Source: Bacteroidales bacterium
GTDB taxonomy: Bacteria; Bacteroidota; Bacteroidia; Bacteroidales; 4484-276
Length of the DNA stretch: 64,000 nt
Direction of reading: 5' to 3'
NCBI GenBank assembly: GCA_035647615.1
Contig: DASRND010000036.1
Location: 186,001-250,000 of the forward strand
Shown in pieces: positions 45,457 through 53,918 of the stretch (its first letter is position 1; every line of letters starts with the position of its first letter). Below the pieces are notes generated by a model. The model worked only from the letters and a program-made list of their open reading frames with translations, was not told the origin of the DNA and searched no databases. The translations under genes and the position numbers were made by a program.

Positions 45457-46293
45457 ATGAAAATTATTGCCGAAAGCGGATCCACCAAGACAGACTGGGT
45501 AATTGTAAAAAACCAGGCAGAAGTAATACGGCTTACCACAGGCGGTTACAATCCGAACTATTTTCCACCGTCAGCGCTTGAGCAGTCGCTGGCAGAATTT
45601 GCACACCAACTGGACGTGGAACAGGTGGCGTCGGTGTATTTTTATGGCTCAGGATGTTCCACACCGGAAACACAAAATCTGGTAAGCAATGTCTTGAAGC
45701 AAAAGTTTCCGGCAGCGCAAGCCGAAGTGCACCACGATTTGTTTGGCGCTGCGCGTGCATTGTTTGGACGCGGCAGTGGCATTGCTTCTATACTAGGCAC
45801 CGGCTCCAGCAGTTGCGTTTTTACGGATGGCGCCATCACCAGCGCTGTGCCTTCGTTGGGCTATCTGCTTGCCGACGAAGGAAGCGGTGCCGATATTGGG
45901 AAACTTCTGCTGAACGCATATTTTAAAAATGAGCTACCCCTTGTGATAAAACAAGAATTTGAAGAAAAATTTGCCGACGAACTGCAGGATTTTATTCCGC
46001 GCCTCTACGCACGCCAGGATCCGGCCAGCTACATCGCATCCTTTGTTCCTTTTGTTGTAGCACATCGCCACGAGGATTTTGCCCTTAGGCTGGTGAGAAA
46101 AGCCTTCCTACATTTCTTTGATGAAATTCTTGCTAAATATGAAAAAGCGGGCAGCTATCCTTTGGGATTTGTCGGTTCGATAGCGCATCTTCTTGCAGAT
46201 ACCTTACTCGAAATAGCCGCCGAACGCAGCATGCACGTTAGCACCATCATTCGCAAGCCCATCGACGCGCTGGTGAAGTTTCATTCGGCGTAG
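45457..46293 (+). CDS. BadF/BadG/BcrA/BcrD-type ATPase, probable N-acetylglucosamine kinase
   Basis: A 278-residue ASKHA-fold kinase. ATP-binding and sugar-kinase motifs: IAESGSTKTDWVIVK (phosphate 1), YFYGSGCSTPE, IASILGTGSSSCVF (phosphate 2) and LLADEGSGADIGKLLL; GFVGSIAHLLADTL is the adenosine motif. The sequence resembles the eukaryotic NAGK-like group of Bacteroidota, so phosphorylation of recovered GlcNAc from wall turnover is likely but not proven. It follows dgkA closely and converges on miaA. Confidence 0.85.
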   Translation: MKIIAESGSTKTDWVIVKNQAEVIRLTTGGYNPNYFPPSALEQSLAEFAHQLDVEQVASVYFYGSGCSTPETQNLVSNVLKQKFPAAQAEVHHDLFGAARALFGRGSGIASILGTGSSSCVFTDGAITSAVPSLGYLLADEGSGADIGKLLLNAYFKNELPLVIKQEFEEKFADELQDFIPRLYARQDPASYIASFVPFVVAHRHEDFALRLVRKAFLHFFDEILAKYEKAGSYPLGFVGSIAHLLADTLLEIAAERSMHVSTIIRKPIDALVKFHSA

Positions 46294-46310
46294 CATCGCA
46301 GTGAACCTGA

Positions 46311-47252
46311 TTATATTTCCTGGATGTTTTGGGTTTTCCCTTCCACAAATTTTATCATCTCCTCCACCTTGTCGGGATGAAACCAGGTGATGGCAGTGTC
46401 GCGCTGAAACCAGGTGAGCTGGCGTTTGGCATAGCGACGCGTGTTGGTTTTTATCTTATCGATGGCCTCTCCGAGCGTCATTTTACCATCAAGAAAGGCA
46501 AATATCTCTTTGTACCCAACGGTGTTCAAAGCATTGAGATGGCGGTGTGGCAGCAGACTCCGCACTTCTTCCACCAAGCCGCTGCTTATCATAGCATCGG
46601 TGCGGCGGTGGATGTTGTCGAACAATTCAGCACGCGGCAGATTTAATCCGATTTTTATAATATTAAAAGATCTCGGTTGTACTTTTTTCACTCGCAGCGA
46701 CGTGTAAGTGGCTCCTGTTTGGAGGCATACTTCTATCGCACGCTTGAGTCGGTTGGGATTGTTGCGATCGACAATTTCGTAATACTCCGGATCGAGTTGT
46801 TGCAAGCGTTGCTGCAAACCAACAAGTCCCTGGCTTCGATAAATCTCGTTGATTCTCTCGCGCAAAGCGGCGTCTGGTTCGGGCAACTGATCGATGCCTT
46901 CACAAACGGCATCCAGGTACAATCCGGAGCCGCCGGCCATGATTACTATCGGGTGCTTCCGGAATAATTCGTCAAGCAATTGCAGCACATCCTGCTCATA
47001 ACGCGATACATTATAATAATCGTGGATGGAAAGATGGCCGGCAAAATAATGCTTCACCGTGGCCAGTTCTTCGGCAGTCGGCGCAGCGGTTCCTATTTTC
47101 AGCTCTTTATAAAATTGTCGGGAATCGGCTGAGAGAATCACCGTATTGAAATGTTGCGCCAGCGCTATCGCTATTTTTGTTTTGTTACTTGCCGTGGGGC
47201 CGGCAATTGTGATGAGTACAGGGGGATGTATAGATTTTTGATTAATAGTCAT
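46311..47252 (-). CDS. miaA: tRNA dimethylallyltransferase
   Basis: Adds the dimethylallyl group to A37 of tRNAs that read UNN codons. The 313-residue protein has STADSRQFYKELKIGTA-like residues (ILSADSRQFYKELKIGTAAP), HDYYNVSRYEQDV, IMAGGSGLYLDAVCEG, and RRYAKRQLTWFQRD near the C-terminus, all of the MiaA family. The P-loop is GPTASNKT, with Asn in place of the second Gly of GxxxxGKT. Its ATG (47252) overlaps the stop of the upstream gene by 11 bp (ATGACTATTAA), showing translational coupling. Confidence 0.94.
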   Translation of the reverse strand: MTINQKSIHPPVLITIAGPTASNKTKIAIALAQHFNTVILSADSRQFYKELKIGTAAPTAEELATVKHYFAGHLSIHDYYNVSRYEQDVLQLLDELFRKHPIVIMAGGSGLYLDAVCEGIDQLPEPDAALRERINEIYRSQGLVGLQQRLQQLDPEYYEIVDRNNPNRLKRAIEVCLQTGATYTSLRVKKVQPRSFNIIKIGLNLPRAELFDNIHRRTDAMISSGLVEEVRSLLPHRHLNALNTVGYKEIFAFLDGKMTLGEAIDKIKTNTRRYAKRQLTWFQRDTAITWFHPDKVEEMIKFVEGKTQNIQEI

Positions 47253-47796
47253 CGTCAGTGCCTTGGTCGTCGTCATCGTCCATATCTTCGCCTACCAAAG
47301 CATCAAATTCGTCGAGTAATTCCTGCTTCAGGCGTTGTGCGTCATCCTCTATGCGCAAATTATCCTGCAAAACGAGCGTTCCTTTGCTGGCCGCAATAAA
47401 GGGATAACGGCGACGGGGTACCGATTCGACAAGTTTGGTGAGCTCAAGACGGAAACCATGCAACTGCAGGAAATCATATTCGTAAATCAGCTTCTGCCCA
47501 ATTTCTTTTACAAAGCGTTCGATCTTAACTTCATCCATCAGATAAACTTCCGGTATAACTTTGTCACTTTCATCGTCGGGACTGGGATCCACAGCCATAT
47601 CTATCAGCGTAATTTCGAGCAACCTGTTCCAAAAATCATCCACGATAAAAAATGAAGTCAGCTCATCTTTTTTTAAATTCAGATTTTTAATCAAAAAGTC
47701 GTGCAGTTGCCTGAAAGTCTGATTGCCTCTGACTTCAATTTCTCTTAAAAAATCGTCCTGCTCATCAATAACCAAACGGAACGTGTAGATATTCAT
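47242..47796 (-). CDS. Plasmid pRiA4b ORF-3-like family protein
   Basis: A 184-residue protein. The body (MNIYTFRLVIDEQDDFLREIEV, NQTFRQLHDFLIKNLNLKKDELTSFFI, then LIYEYDFLQLHGFRLELTKL) fits the pRiA4b ORF-3-like fold, a domain of unknown biochemical role widespread in Bacteroidota. The C-terminus is very acidic (GEDMDDDDDQGTDDDY). It is co-transcribed with miaA, overlapping its start by 11 bp. Function cannot be stated. Confidence 0.85.
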   Translation of the reverse strand: MNIYTFRLVIDEQDDFLREIEVRGNQTFRQLHDFLIKNLNLKKDELTSFFIVDDFWNRLLEITLIDMAVDPSPDDESDKVIPEVYLMDEVKIERFVKEIGQKLIYEYDFLQLHGFRLELTKLVESVPRRRYPFIAASKGTLVLQDNLRIEDDAQRLKQELLDEFDALVGEDMDDDDDQGTDDDY

Positions 47797-47934
47797 GTGG
47801 TGTAATTTTTTTAAATCCCTATTAAAACCAAAATAATTTTCAATTCCCTACTATTTTGACCGCCGCAAAGTTCTTGTGTGGGAAGGTCAGAAAAAAAATC
47901 AAATGTAGAATAAAAAAGAGAATTACACAGATCA

Positions 47935-49350
47935 TTAATTGTTTTTTATCACGGGCTTCAATCCATGCGAAAGACCAATTTGCAGCATCATCTGCCTGCC
48001 TTCGTCAAAATTATTGTCGATTCGGCCATCGAGAATGGCTTCGCGGATGGCGGTTTTTATCTCGCCCACAATTCTTCCGGGTGGAATGCCAAAAGTTTCC
48101 ATGATAAACTCGCCGCTGATGGGGGGCTGCCAGTTGCGCAGGCGGTCTTTTTCTTCTATCTCCAGCAGCTTTTGGCGCACCAGCTCAAAATTTTTGCGGT
48201 ACCGCTTAATTTTCTCCGGTATCTTCGACGACATATCGGCCTCGCACAAAGTCATAAGATCGTCGATGTCGTCGCCGGCATCGAAGAGCAGGCGGCGGAT
48301 AGCCGAATCAGTGACCAGCTCTTCCGAAAGCACGATGGGGCGCAGATGAAGCAGCACCAGTTTTTTTACATATTTGAGTTTCTCGCCGGCAGGCAATTTC
48401 AGACGTCTGAAAATGGCGGGCACCATTTTAGCGCCCACAAAATCGTGTCCGTGAAAGGTCCAGCCTGTTCCATCGGCCCAACGCTTGGTGCGCGGCTTGC
48501 CGATGTCGTGCAGGATGGCAGCCCACCGCAACCACAGATTGTCCGATTCCGCTGCCACATTATCCAAAACCACCAGCGTATGATAGAAGTTATCTTTATG
48601 CCCCTTATTCTCTTTGTATTCGGCGCCCTGAAGTAAGACCATCTCCGGAAAAATCAGTTGCAACAAACCTGTATCGAAGAGCAATTTGAAACCCGTCGAA
48701 GGTTTGTCAGCAATTATAATCTTGTTAAGCTCGTCGGTGATGCGCTCCTGCGAGATGATACTAATGCGGTGTGCATTGCGTGCGATGGCATCGAAGCTTT
48801 TCTTTTCGATTGTGAAACCCAGTCGCGTTGCAAAACGGATGGCGCGCAGCATACGCAACGGATCATCGGAATAGGTGATGTCGGGGTTGCGCGGGGTGCG
48901 GATAATCTTTCTTTCGAGGTCGCCGGCACCATCAAAAGGATCGATGAGACGGCCATAATCATCTTTGTTGAGACTGATGCTCATGGCGTTGATGGTGAAA
49001 TCGCGCCGCTGCTGGTCATCTTCCAAAGTGCCATCCTCCACAATCGGATTGCGTGAGGTACGCTGATAAGATTCACGCCTGGCACCCACAAATTCGATCT
49101 GATAATCGTGATAATGCAACATGGCGGTACCGTAATTTTTGAAAACCTGCACATGTTCGTTCCCAATCTCGCGACCTACGGCCTGCGCCAATTCGATACC
49201 CTGACCCACCACCACAATGTCGATATCCTTGCCGGGATTGCCCAACAAAAGATCGCGAACAAACCCACCCACCACATAAGCCGGCAGGTTCATTTGGTGC
49301 GCTGTGTCCGATACAAGTTCAAAAACAGGATGTCTTAGCTGTGACTTCAC
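47935..49350 (-). CDS. CCA tRNA nucleotidyltransferase (or poly(A) polymerase-like) with HD domain
   Basis: A 471-residue class II nucleotidyltransferase. The head domain has AYVVGGFVRDLLLG, the metal-binding DIDIVV, and RRDFTINAMS; DPLRMLRAIRFATRLGF follows. A C-terminal HD domain is present (AAILHDIGKPRTKRW, HDFVGAKMV), which in CCA enzymes has phosphatase or phosphodiesterase activity. It probably restores the CCA 3' ends of tRNAs. No ATG fits; the start is GTG at 49350 (KSQLRHPVFELVSDTA). It lies upstream of the pRiA4b-like and miaA genes on the same strand, separated by 138 bp. Confidence 0.92.
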   Translation of the reverse strand: MKSQLRHPVFELVSDTAHQMNLPAYVVGGFVRDLLLGNPGKDIDIVVVGQGIELAQAVGREIGNEHVQVFKNYGTAMLHYHDYQIEFVGARRESYQRTSRNPIVEDGTLEDDQQRRDFTINAMSISLNKDDYGRLIDPFDGAGDLERKIIRTPRNPDITYSDDPLRMLRAIRFATRLGFTIEKKSFDAIARNAHRISIISQERITDELNKIIIADKPSTGFKLLFDTGLLQLIFPEMVLLQGAEYKENKGHKDNFYHTLVVLDNVAAESDNLWLRWAAILHDIGKPRTKRWADGTGWTFHGHDFVGAKMVPAIFRRLKLPAGEKLKYVKKLVLLHLRPIVLSEELVTDSAIRRLLFDAGDDIDDLMTLCEADMSSKIPEKIKRYRKNFELVRQKLLEIEEKDRLRNWQPPISGEFIMETFGIPPGRIVGEIKTAIREAILDGRIDNNFDEGRQMMLQIGLSHGLKPVIKNN

Positions 49351-49432
49351 TATAAAAGGAAATACGAAAATTTTTGGTTAAAAGCGATTTTACAATTTAT
49401 ATTCTTGCCCATCATTCAGCAAATATTCCGGC

Positions 49433-50527
49433 TTAATCGCCAAAGCTTATGCCGATGCCACGGGCTGTTTTCATCAGTGCGGTTTCGTTATCCACCAGGT
49501 TGGGCTGCAGCAGAGCCTCTGCCAGCGAAGCACTGGTAATGTATGGATGCCGGTAAGAGACCATGCGCCCAAACTCGCCATCGAGAACCATCTCAAAAGC
49601 CTTCACACCAAACTGGGTAGCGAGTACACGGTCGTAAGCTATGGGGACGCCTCCGCGCTGCAAGTGACCGAGCACGGTAGTGCGAATGCTGTGAGTGCAA
49701 CCGGCCTCTTTGAGTTGGTTCATCAGCACGTTGGCAACGCCTCCAAGTCGACGGTTTTCGTAGCCAATCTCCTTTTGGCTCAGGGTGGAATAGTCGCTGC
49801 CAATGGCACGGGCACCCTCGGAAATGACGATGTTAACAAAACCACGGTCGCGCTCAAAACGATCGTTTACGTTCTTGAGCACTTTTTTAATATCATATGG
49901 AAACTCAGGCAGGATACATATCTCTGCACCTCCGGCAACAGCAGCATTCAAAGCTATCCATCCGGCATACCGCCCCATCACTTCGAGAATCATCACGCGG
50001 TTGTGGCTGGCTGCGGTGGTCACCAATTTATCGACGCCCTCGGTGGCAACCTGCACGGCTGTTTGAAAACCAAACGTCGAATCGGTGGCAGAGAGATCAT
50101 TGTCAATCGTTTTGGGCACACCAATTATGTTGAGCCCCATATCGAAAAGTTGCTGCGAAATTTTCTGAGAACCATCGCCACCAATATTGATCACTGCTTC
50201 CACGCCAAGATATTGGAGCTTTCGCAGCATCTCTTCGGAGCGATCGACAGTAGTCCAGGTTCCGTCGTTGTTTTTTATGGGCCAGGCAAAAGGGCCGCCT
50301 TTGTTGGTAGTTTGCAAAATTGTGCCACCCCGATAGTGAATGCCGGCCACTTTCTCCTCGTCGAGAATTACTATCTCGGTAGGCTCACGCAAAATCCCGT
50401 TGAAAGCCTCGATGCTTCCAATAATCTCCCACTGTTTTTCGGTAGAAGCACGTTTTACAATGGCTCTTATTACTGCATTCAATCCGGGGCAGTCGCCGCC
50501 ACCAGTTACTATCAAACATCTTTTCAT
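49433..50527 (-). CDS. pfkA: 6-phosphofructokinase
   Basis: Phosphorylates fructose 6-phosphate, the committed step of glycolysis. The 364-residue protein shows GGGDCPGLNAVIRAI, YRGGTIL, GGDGS (116-120), VPKTIDNDLSATDSTFGFQTA, MGRYAGWIAL, ISEGA and LGHLQRGG. Gly119, equal to Gly104 of the E. coli enzyme, favours ATP as the donor, whereas Lys139 in PKTIDND is common in PPi-dependent forms. The donor is thus uncertain (mixed group III pattern). It is monocistronic with a clear promoter, divergent from the lysine-catabolism genes. Confidence 0.93.
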   Translation of the reverse strand: MKRCLIVTGGGDCPGLNAVIRAIVKRASTEKQWEIIGSIEAFNGILREPTEIVILDEEKVAGIHYRGGTILQTTNKGGPFAWPIKNNDGTWTTVDRSEEMLRKLQYLGVEAVINIGGDGSQKISQQLFDMGLNIIGVPKTIDNDLSATDSTFGFQTAVQVATEGVDKLVTTAASHNRVMILEVMGRYAGWIALNAAVAGGAEICILPEFPYDIKKVLKNVNDRFERDRGFVNIVISEGARAIGSDYSTLSQKEIGYENRRLGGVANVLMNQLKEAGCTHSIRTTVLGHLQRGGVPIAYDRVLATQFGVKAFEMVLDGEFGRMVSYRHPYITSASLAEALLQPNLVDNETALMKTARGIGISFGD

Positions 50528-50928
50528 TTTATTTACATAAAGTTTTTGTTTCCAAAAATAAACCCCACTCTCACCGCCTCAAGAAACTGCCCGATTCTCG
50601 CAATCGCCCGAGGTTAAAGCAAACTAACATTTTTTCTGTATCTGCTTTCCCGATGGTCATCTCATAATTTGCCGCAAAAATAACTAATCCTTAAAACTTA
50701 GCCCCACGACATGCCGAATGTTGGCATTAAGAAATTGTAAACCAATCAAACCTTAAAATACAAATAAAAAGGCGTTCCTTTGGAAAATCATCAGAATTTG
50801 GGGCGCAAATTAGAAACGATACAATTTGGATTTTGGTTAAAAAACCGCCCCTCAAAAGTTGTAAATTGCAGGCTTTCAAAAGCTTTCATCATCATTCAAT
50901 AATCATAAATACTAATAATAAAGCTGCT
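50528..50928. other. Divergent spacer between pfkA and the saccharopine-pathway genes
   Basis: 401 bp without a gene. It holds the pfkA promoter at its left end and an AT-rich right half. A 17-bp semi-palindrome ATGCCgaatgttGGCAT (50711-50727) is a possible regulator site; nothing else is recognised. Confidence 0.5.
50553..50582 (-). promoter_or_regulatory. pfkA promoter
   Basis: On the minus strand TTG (50580-50582), a 19-nt spacer and TATTTTTG (50553-50560), 25 nt before the ATG. A textbook Bacteroidota promoter. Confidence 0.65.
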
Positions 50929-52233
50929 ATGAATAAAAAAGTAGGCATCAGACACGAGGACAAATATTTAATGGAACGTCGGGTAGCTATCCCCCCCCCA
51001 GAGGTCGAAATTCTTACCCGGGCCGGAATGGAAGTTTTTGTGGAAAGTTCACCGAAACGCATTTTTAAGGACTCGGAATTTGAAGAGGCGGGAGCCACCG
51101 TAACGAAAAGTTTAAAAGATGCTCCGGTTATTTTTGGTGTAAAAGAGATGCCGTTGGATTATTTTGAAGAAGGGAAAACTTACGTCTTATTCTCCCACGT
51201 CATCAAGGGGCAGCCCTACAACATGCCCATGCTGAAACGTATGATGGAGAAAAAATGCAGCCTGATCGATTACGAAACAATTACTGACGACAATGGCCGG
51301 CGGCTGATCTTCTTCGGGTATTATGCCGGTCTTGCCGGAATGATCAATTCGTTGTGGTCGCTGGGCGAGCGTCTCAGAGTGCAGGGTACCGACAATCGCT
51401 TTACGCGGATACAGCAGTCGCACCACTACCACTCGCTGGAGGAAGCCCAAAAAGCTATCAAAGAAGTTGGCGACATGATTCGTAAAGAAGGTCTTCCCAA
51501 AAAACTCACCCCGATGGTATTGGGCATCACTGGTTATGGCAACGTGAGCAAAGGCGTTCAGGAAATGGCCGACCTGCTGCCCATCAAAGAAATCACGCCT
51601 GCTCAGCTACTGACACTCGAAAAGTCGGGTGACTATTCCGACAAATTGATTTATAAAGTGGTTTTTAAAGAAGAAGACATTTCGGCTCCGATTGATGAAA
51701 ACAAAAAATTCGATCTGAAGCACTATTACGGTCATCCTGAAGAATATCGCAACCAGTTTGAAAAATACGCTCCCCACATCACTTTGTTGATGAACTGCAT
51801 GTATTGGAACGACCGCTACCCGCGATTACTCACCAAAGATTTCACCGAAACGCTTTACAAACAAGGCAAGATGAAACTGCAGGTAATCGGCGATGTGAGC
51901 TGCGACCCCGATGGCTCGATAGAATTCACACACAAAGGAACTGAGATAGAAGATCCTGTATTCGTTTACGATCCTGTGTCGCGCCAAGCTACCATGGGTT
52001 TTGAGGGCGACGGAATCCTGGTGATGGCTGTCGATATTCTGCCCAGCGAGCTGCCACGTGAGTCGTCGCTCGGTTTCGGAAAAGCTTTGCGCGAATTTGT
52101 GCCCGCCATCGTGCGTGCCGACTACAACGCCAGCTTCGAAAAGCTCGACCTGCCCGCTCCAATAAAACGCGCGCTCATCCTGCAAAACGGAAAATTTACT
52201 CCCGATTACGAATACCTTCAGAAACACGTGTAA
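50929..52233 (+). CDS. Lysine-ketoglutarate reductase (saccharopine dehydrogenase, lysine-forming type)
   Basis: A 434-residue enzyme like the LKR half of the animal/plant bifunctional AASS protein. It joins lysine and 2-oxoglutarate into saccharopine with NAD(P)H. Seen: VGIRHEDKYLMERRVAIPPPEVEIL (AlaDh/PNT-type N-terminal domain), DYETITDDNGRRLIFFGYYAGLAGM, the nucleotide loop TGYGNVSKGVQEM, and LMNCMYWNDRYPRLLTKDF. The ATG at 50929 gives the family start. A run of nine cytosines (50993-51001) reads in frame as IPPP. It lies 87 bp before the saccharopine dehydrogenase gene. Confidence 0.9.
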   Translation: MNKKVGIRHEDKYLMERRVAIPPPEVEILTRAGMEVFVESSPKRIFKDSEFEEAGATVTKSLKDAPVIFGVKEMPLDYFEEGKTYVLFSHVIKGQPYNMPMLKRMMEKKCSLIDYETITDDNGRRLIFFGYYAGLAGMINSLWSLGERLRVQGTDNRFTRIQQSHHYHSLEEAQKAIKEVGDMIRKEGLPKKLTPMVLGITGYGNVSKGVQEMADLLPIKEITPAQLLTLEKSGDYSDKLIYKVVFKEEDISAPIDENKKFDLKHYYGHPEEYRNQFEKYAPHITLLMNCMYWNDRYPRLLTKDFTETLYKQGKMKLQVIGDVSCDPDGSIEFTHKGTEIEDPVFVYDPVSRQATMGFEGDGILVMAVDILPSELPRESSLGFGKALREFVPAIVRADYNASFEKLDLPAPIKRALILQNGKFTPDYEYLQKHV

Positions 52234-52320
52234 CCGCTAAAAACTTACAATCCGGGACGCCTACCATCAGACATCCTGGAAAAATTCATTCATATTCTTA
52301 TTCATAAAACTTTCGTAGAA

Positions 52321-53664
52321 ATGAAAAATATTTTGATGATCGGCGCCGGTCTTTCCGCATCTACACTGATCAAGTATCTGCTCGACCATGCCGAACAACA
52401 CGATTGGCACATCACTCTTGGCGACAAAGACATCGACGCTGCTGAGCGCAAAATCAACAAACACCCACACGGCAAGGCCATCTTTTTCGATGTAAACGAC
52501 CGCCGCCAAAGCTGGGACGAAATTAGCCGTGCTGATCTGGTAGTATCGATGCTTCCGGCGTTCATGCACAGCCTCCTGGCTACCGATTGCGTAAAGCAAG
52601 GCAAACCCATGGTTACGGCATCTTATGTATCACCCGAAATTCGGGCACTCGACGCCGCAGCCAAAGAAGCTGGTGTTTTGTTGCTCAATGAAGTAGGTGT
52701 CGATCCTGGCATCGACCATATGTCGGCCATGCACGTGCTTGACAAACTAAGAGATCAGGGTGCCGAGATGACGGAGTTTCGCTCCTATTGTGGTGGCCTG
52801 CCAGCTCCGCAATCGGACAACAATCCGTGGAATTATAAATTTACCTGGGCACCGCGTAACGTAATCCTCGCCGGCCAGTGCACGGCACAAGCCATTGTTG
52901 ATGGAAAGCATCAATTCATTCCTTACCATCAGCTCTTCCGCCGCACTCGCCGCGTGGAAGTGCTCAACTATGGCGAATTTGAAGCTTACCTCAACCGCGA
53001 CTCACTGAAATATCGCAGCGTTTACGGCCTCGACGATATTCCTACTTTGGTGCGTGGAACACTGCGCCGACCCGGCTATTCGCAAGCCTGGGATATTTTT
53101 GTGCAACTTGGCCTGACCGATGATACCGTGACTATCGAAAATTCAGAAAACATGACCTATCTGGACTTCCTGAATGCCTTCATCGAATCAGACCCTTGCT
53201 TCACTCCCGAGGAAAACCTGGCATTTTACACCGGCATCGACATCAACTCAAACGAGATGTATCGCCTAAGGTGGCTGGGCTTTTTTGACAACAAAAAGAA
53301 AATTGGCTTAAAACGGGCCACGCCTGCACAGATATTGCAAAAACTGCTTGCCGAAAAATGGGCATTCCTTCCTAACGATCGAGACATGCTCGTAATGCAG
53401 CACCAGTTTGGCTACAAGCTGAAAGGGGAACAACGACACATGCTCTCCTCATTGATTGTGGAAGGCGATGACCATGTACATACTGCTATGGCAAAAACCG
53501 TGGGGCTTCCCATGGGCATTTCAGTTAAACTAATACTTACCGGAAAACTCAAACTCAGCGGCGTTCATATCCCTATTACAAAAGAGATATACGCACCCAT
53601 TCTCAAGGAACTCGAAGAGCATGGTGTTCGCTTCATCGAAGAGGAAGTGCCGGTTGAAAATTAA
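52321..53664 (+). CDS. Saccharopine dehydrogenase (glutamate-forming)
   Basis: A 447-residue enzyme like the second half of AASS or yeast Lys9. It splits saccharopine into 2-aminoadipate semialdehyde and glutamate with NAD(P)+. The Rossmann motif is LMIGAGLSASTLIKYL (residues 4-19), followed by VSMLPAFMHSLLATDCV, GVDPGIDHMSAMHVL, and SYCGGLPAPQSDNNPWNYKFTWAPRNVI, which binds substrate. With the gene before it this completes the first two steps of lysine breakdown; the next enzyme (aminoadipate semialdehyde dehydrogenase) is not in the window. A strong terminator follows. Confidence 0.92.
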   Translation: MKNILMIGAGLSASTLIKYLLDHAEQHDWHITLGDKDIDAAERKINKHPHGKAIFFDVNDRRQSWDEISRADLVVSMLPAFMHSLLATDCVKQGKPMVTASYVSPEIRALDAAAKEAGVLLLNEVGVDPGIDHMSAMHVLDKLRDQGAEMTEFRSYCGGLPAPQSDNNPWNYKFTWAPRNVILAGQCTAQAIVDGKHQFIPYHQLFRRTRRVEVLNYGEFEAYLNRDSLKYRSVYGLDDIPTLVRGTLRRPGYSQAWDIFVQLGLTDDTVTIENSENMTYLDFLNAFIESDPCFTPEENLAFYTGIDINSNEMYRLRWLGFFDNKKKIGLKRATPAQILQKLLAEKWAFLPNDRDMLVMQHQFGYKLKGEQRHMLSSLIVEGDDHVHTAMAKTVGLPMGISVKLILTGKLKLSGVHIPITKEIYAPILKELEEHGVRFIEEEVPVEN

Positions 53665-53682
53665 TGGTGCCTGATTTTGATC

Positions 53683-53827
53683 ATGACTTTTAGACTTTCC
53701 CAGTAAATCCTAAAAGTCATTAAAACAACTATCAGTAGCCGATGTAAACAATCCCAAATAAATTTCAACATGAAATTCAATGACCAAAGCCGTCAAGGAT
53801 TTTTGAAATTTATCTGGGATTTTTTTT
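53683..53827 (+). terminator. Two stem-loops ending the saccharopine operon
   Basis: First: atgacttttag (53683-53693) with ctaaaagtcat (53710-53720). Second: 53750-53767 with 53804-53821 (aatcccaaat... against ...tgggatt), 17 of 18 paired, followed by eight Ts. The second is the better terminator. Confidence 0.75.
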
Positions 53828-53872
53828 GTAATTAGCTAATAATATTGAATGAGAAGTCAAACAGTAATTTTG

Positions 53873-53905
53873 TTGAGGGCTTCCTTCCCTGTTTTTGTAT
53901 TTTTG
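53873..53905 (+). promoter_or_regulatory. Promoter of the arginine deiminase gene
   Basis: TTG (53873-53875), 22-nt spacer, TATTTTTG (53898-53905), 13 nt before the first ATG and 19 nt before the second. Confidence 0.55.
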
Positions 53906-53918
53906 CCGATATTTTTAA

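Noticed and set aside
50990..51003. Run of nine cytosines in the LKR gene as a possible frameshift.
   Set aside because: The frame continues correctly (AIPPPEVEIL), matching the family; no slip is needed.
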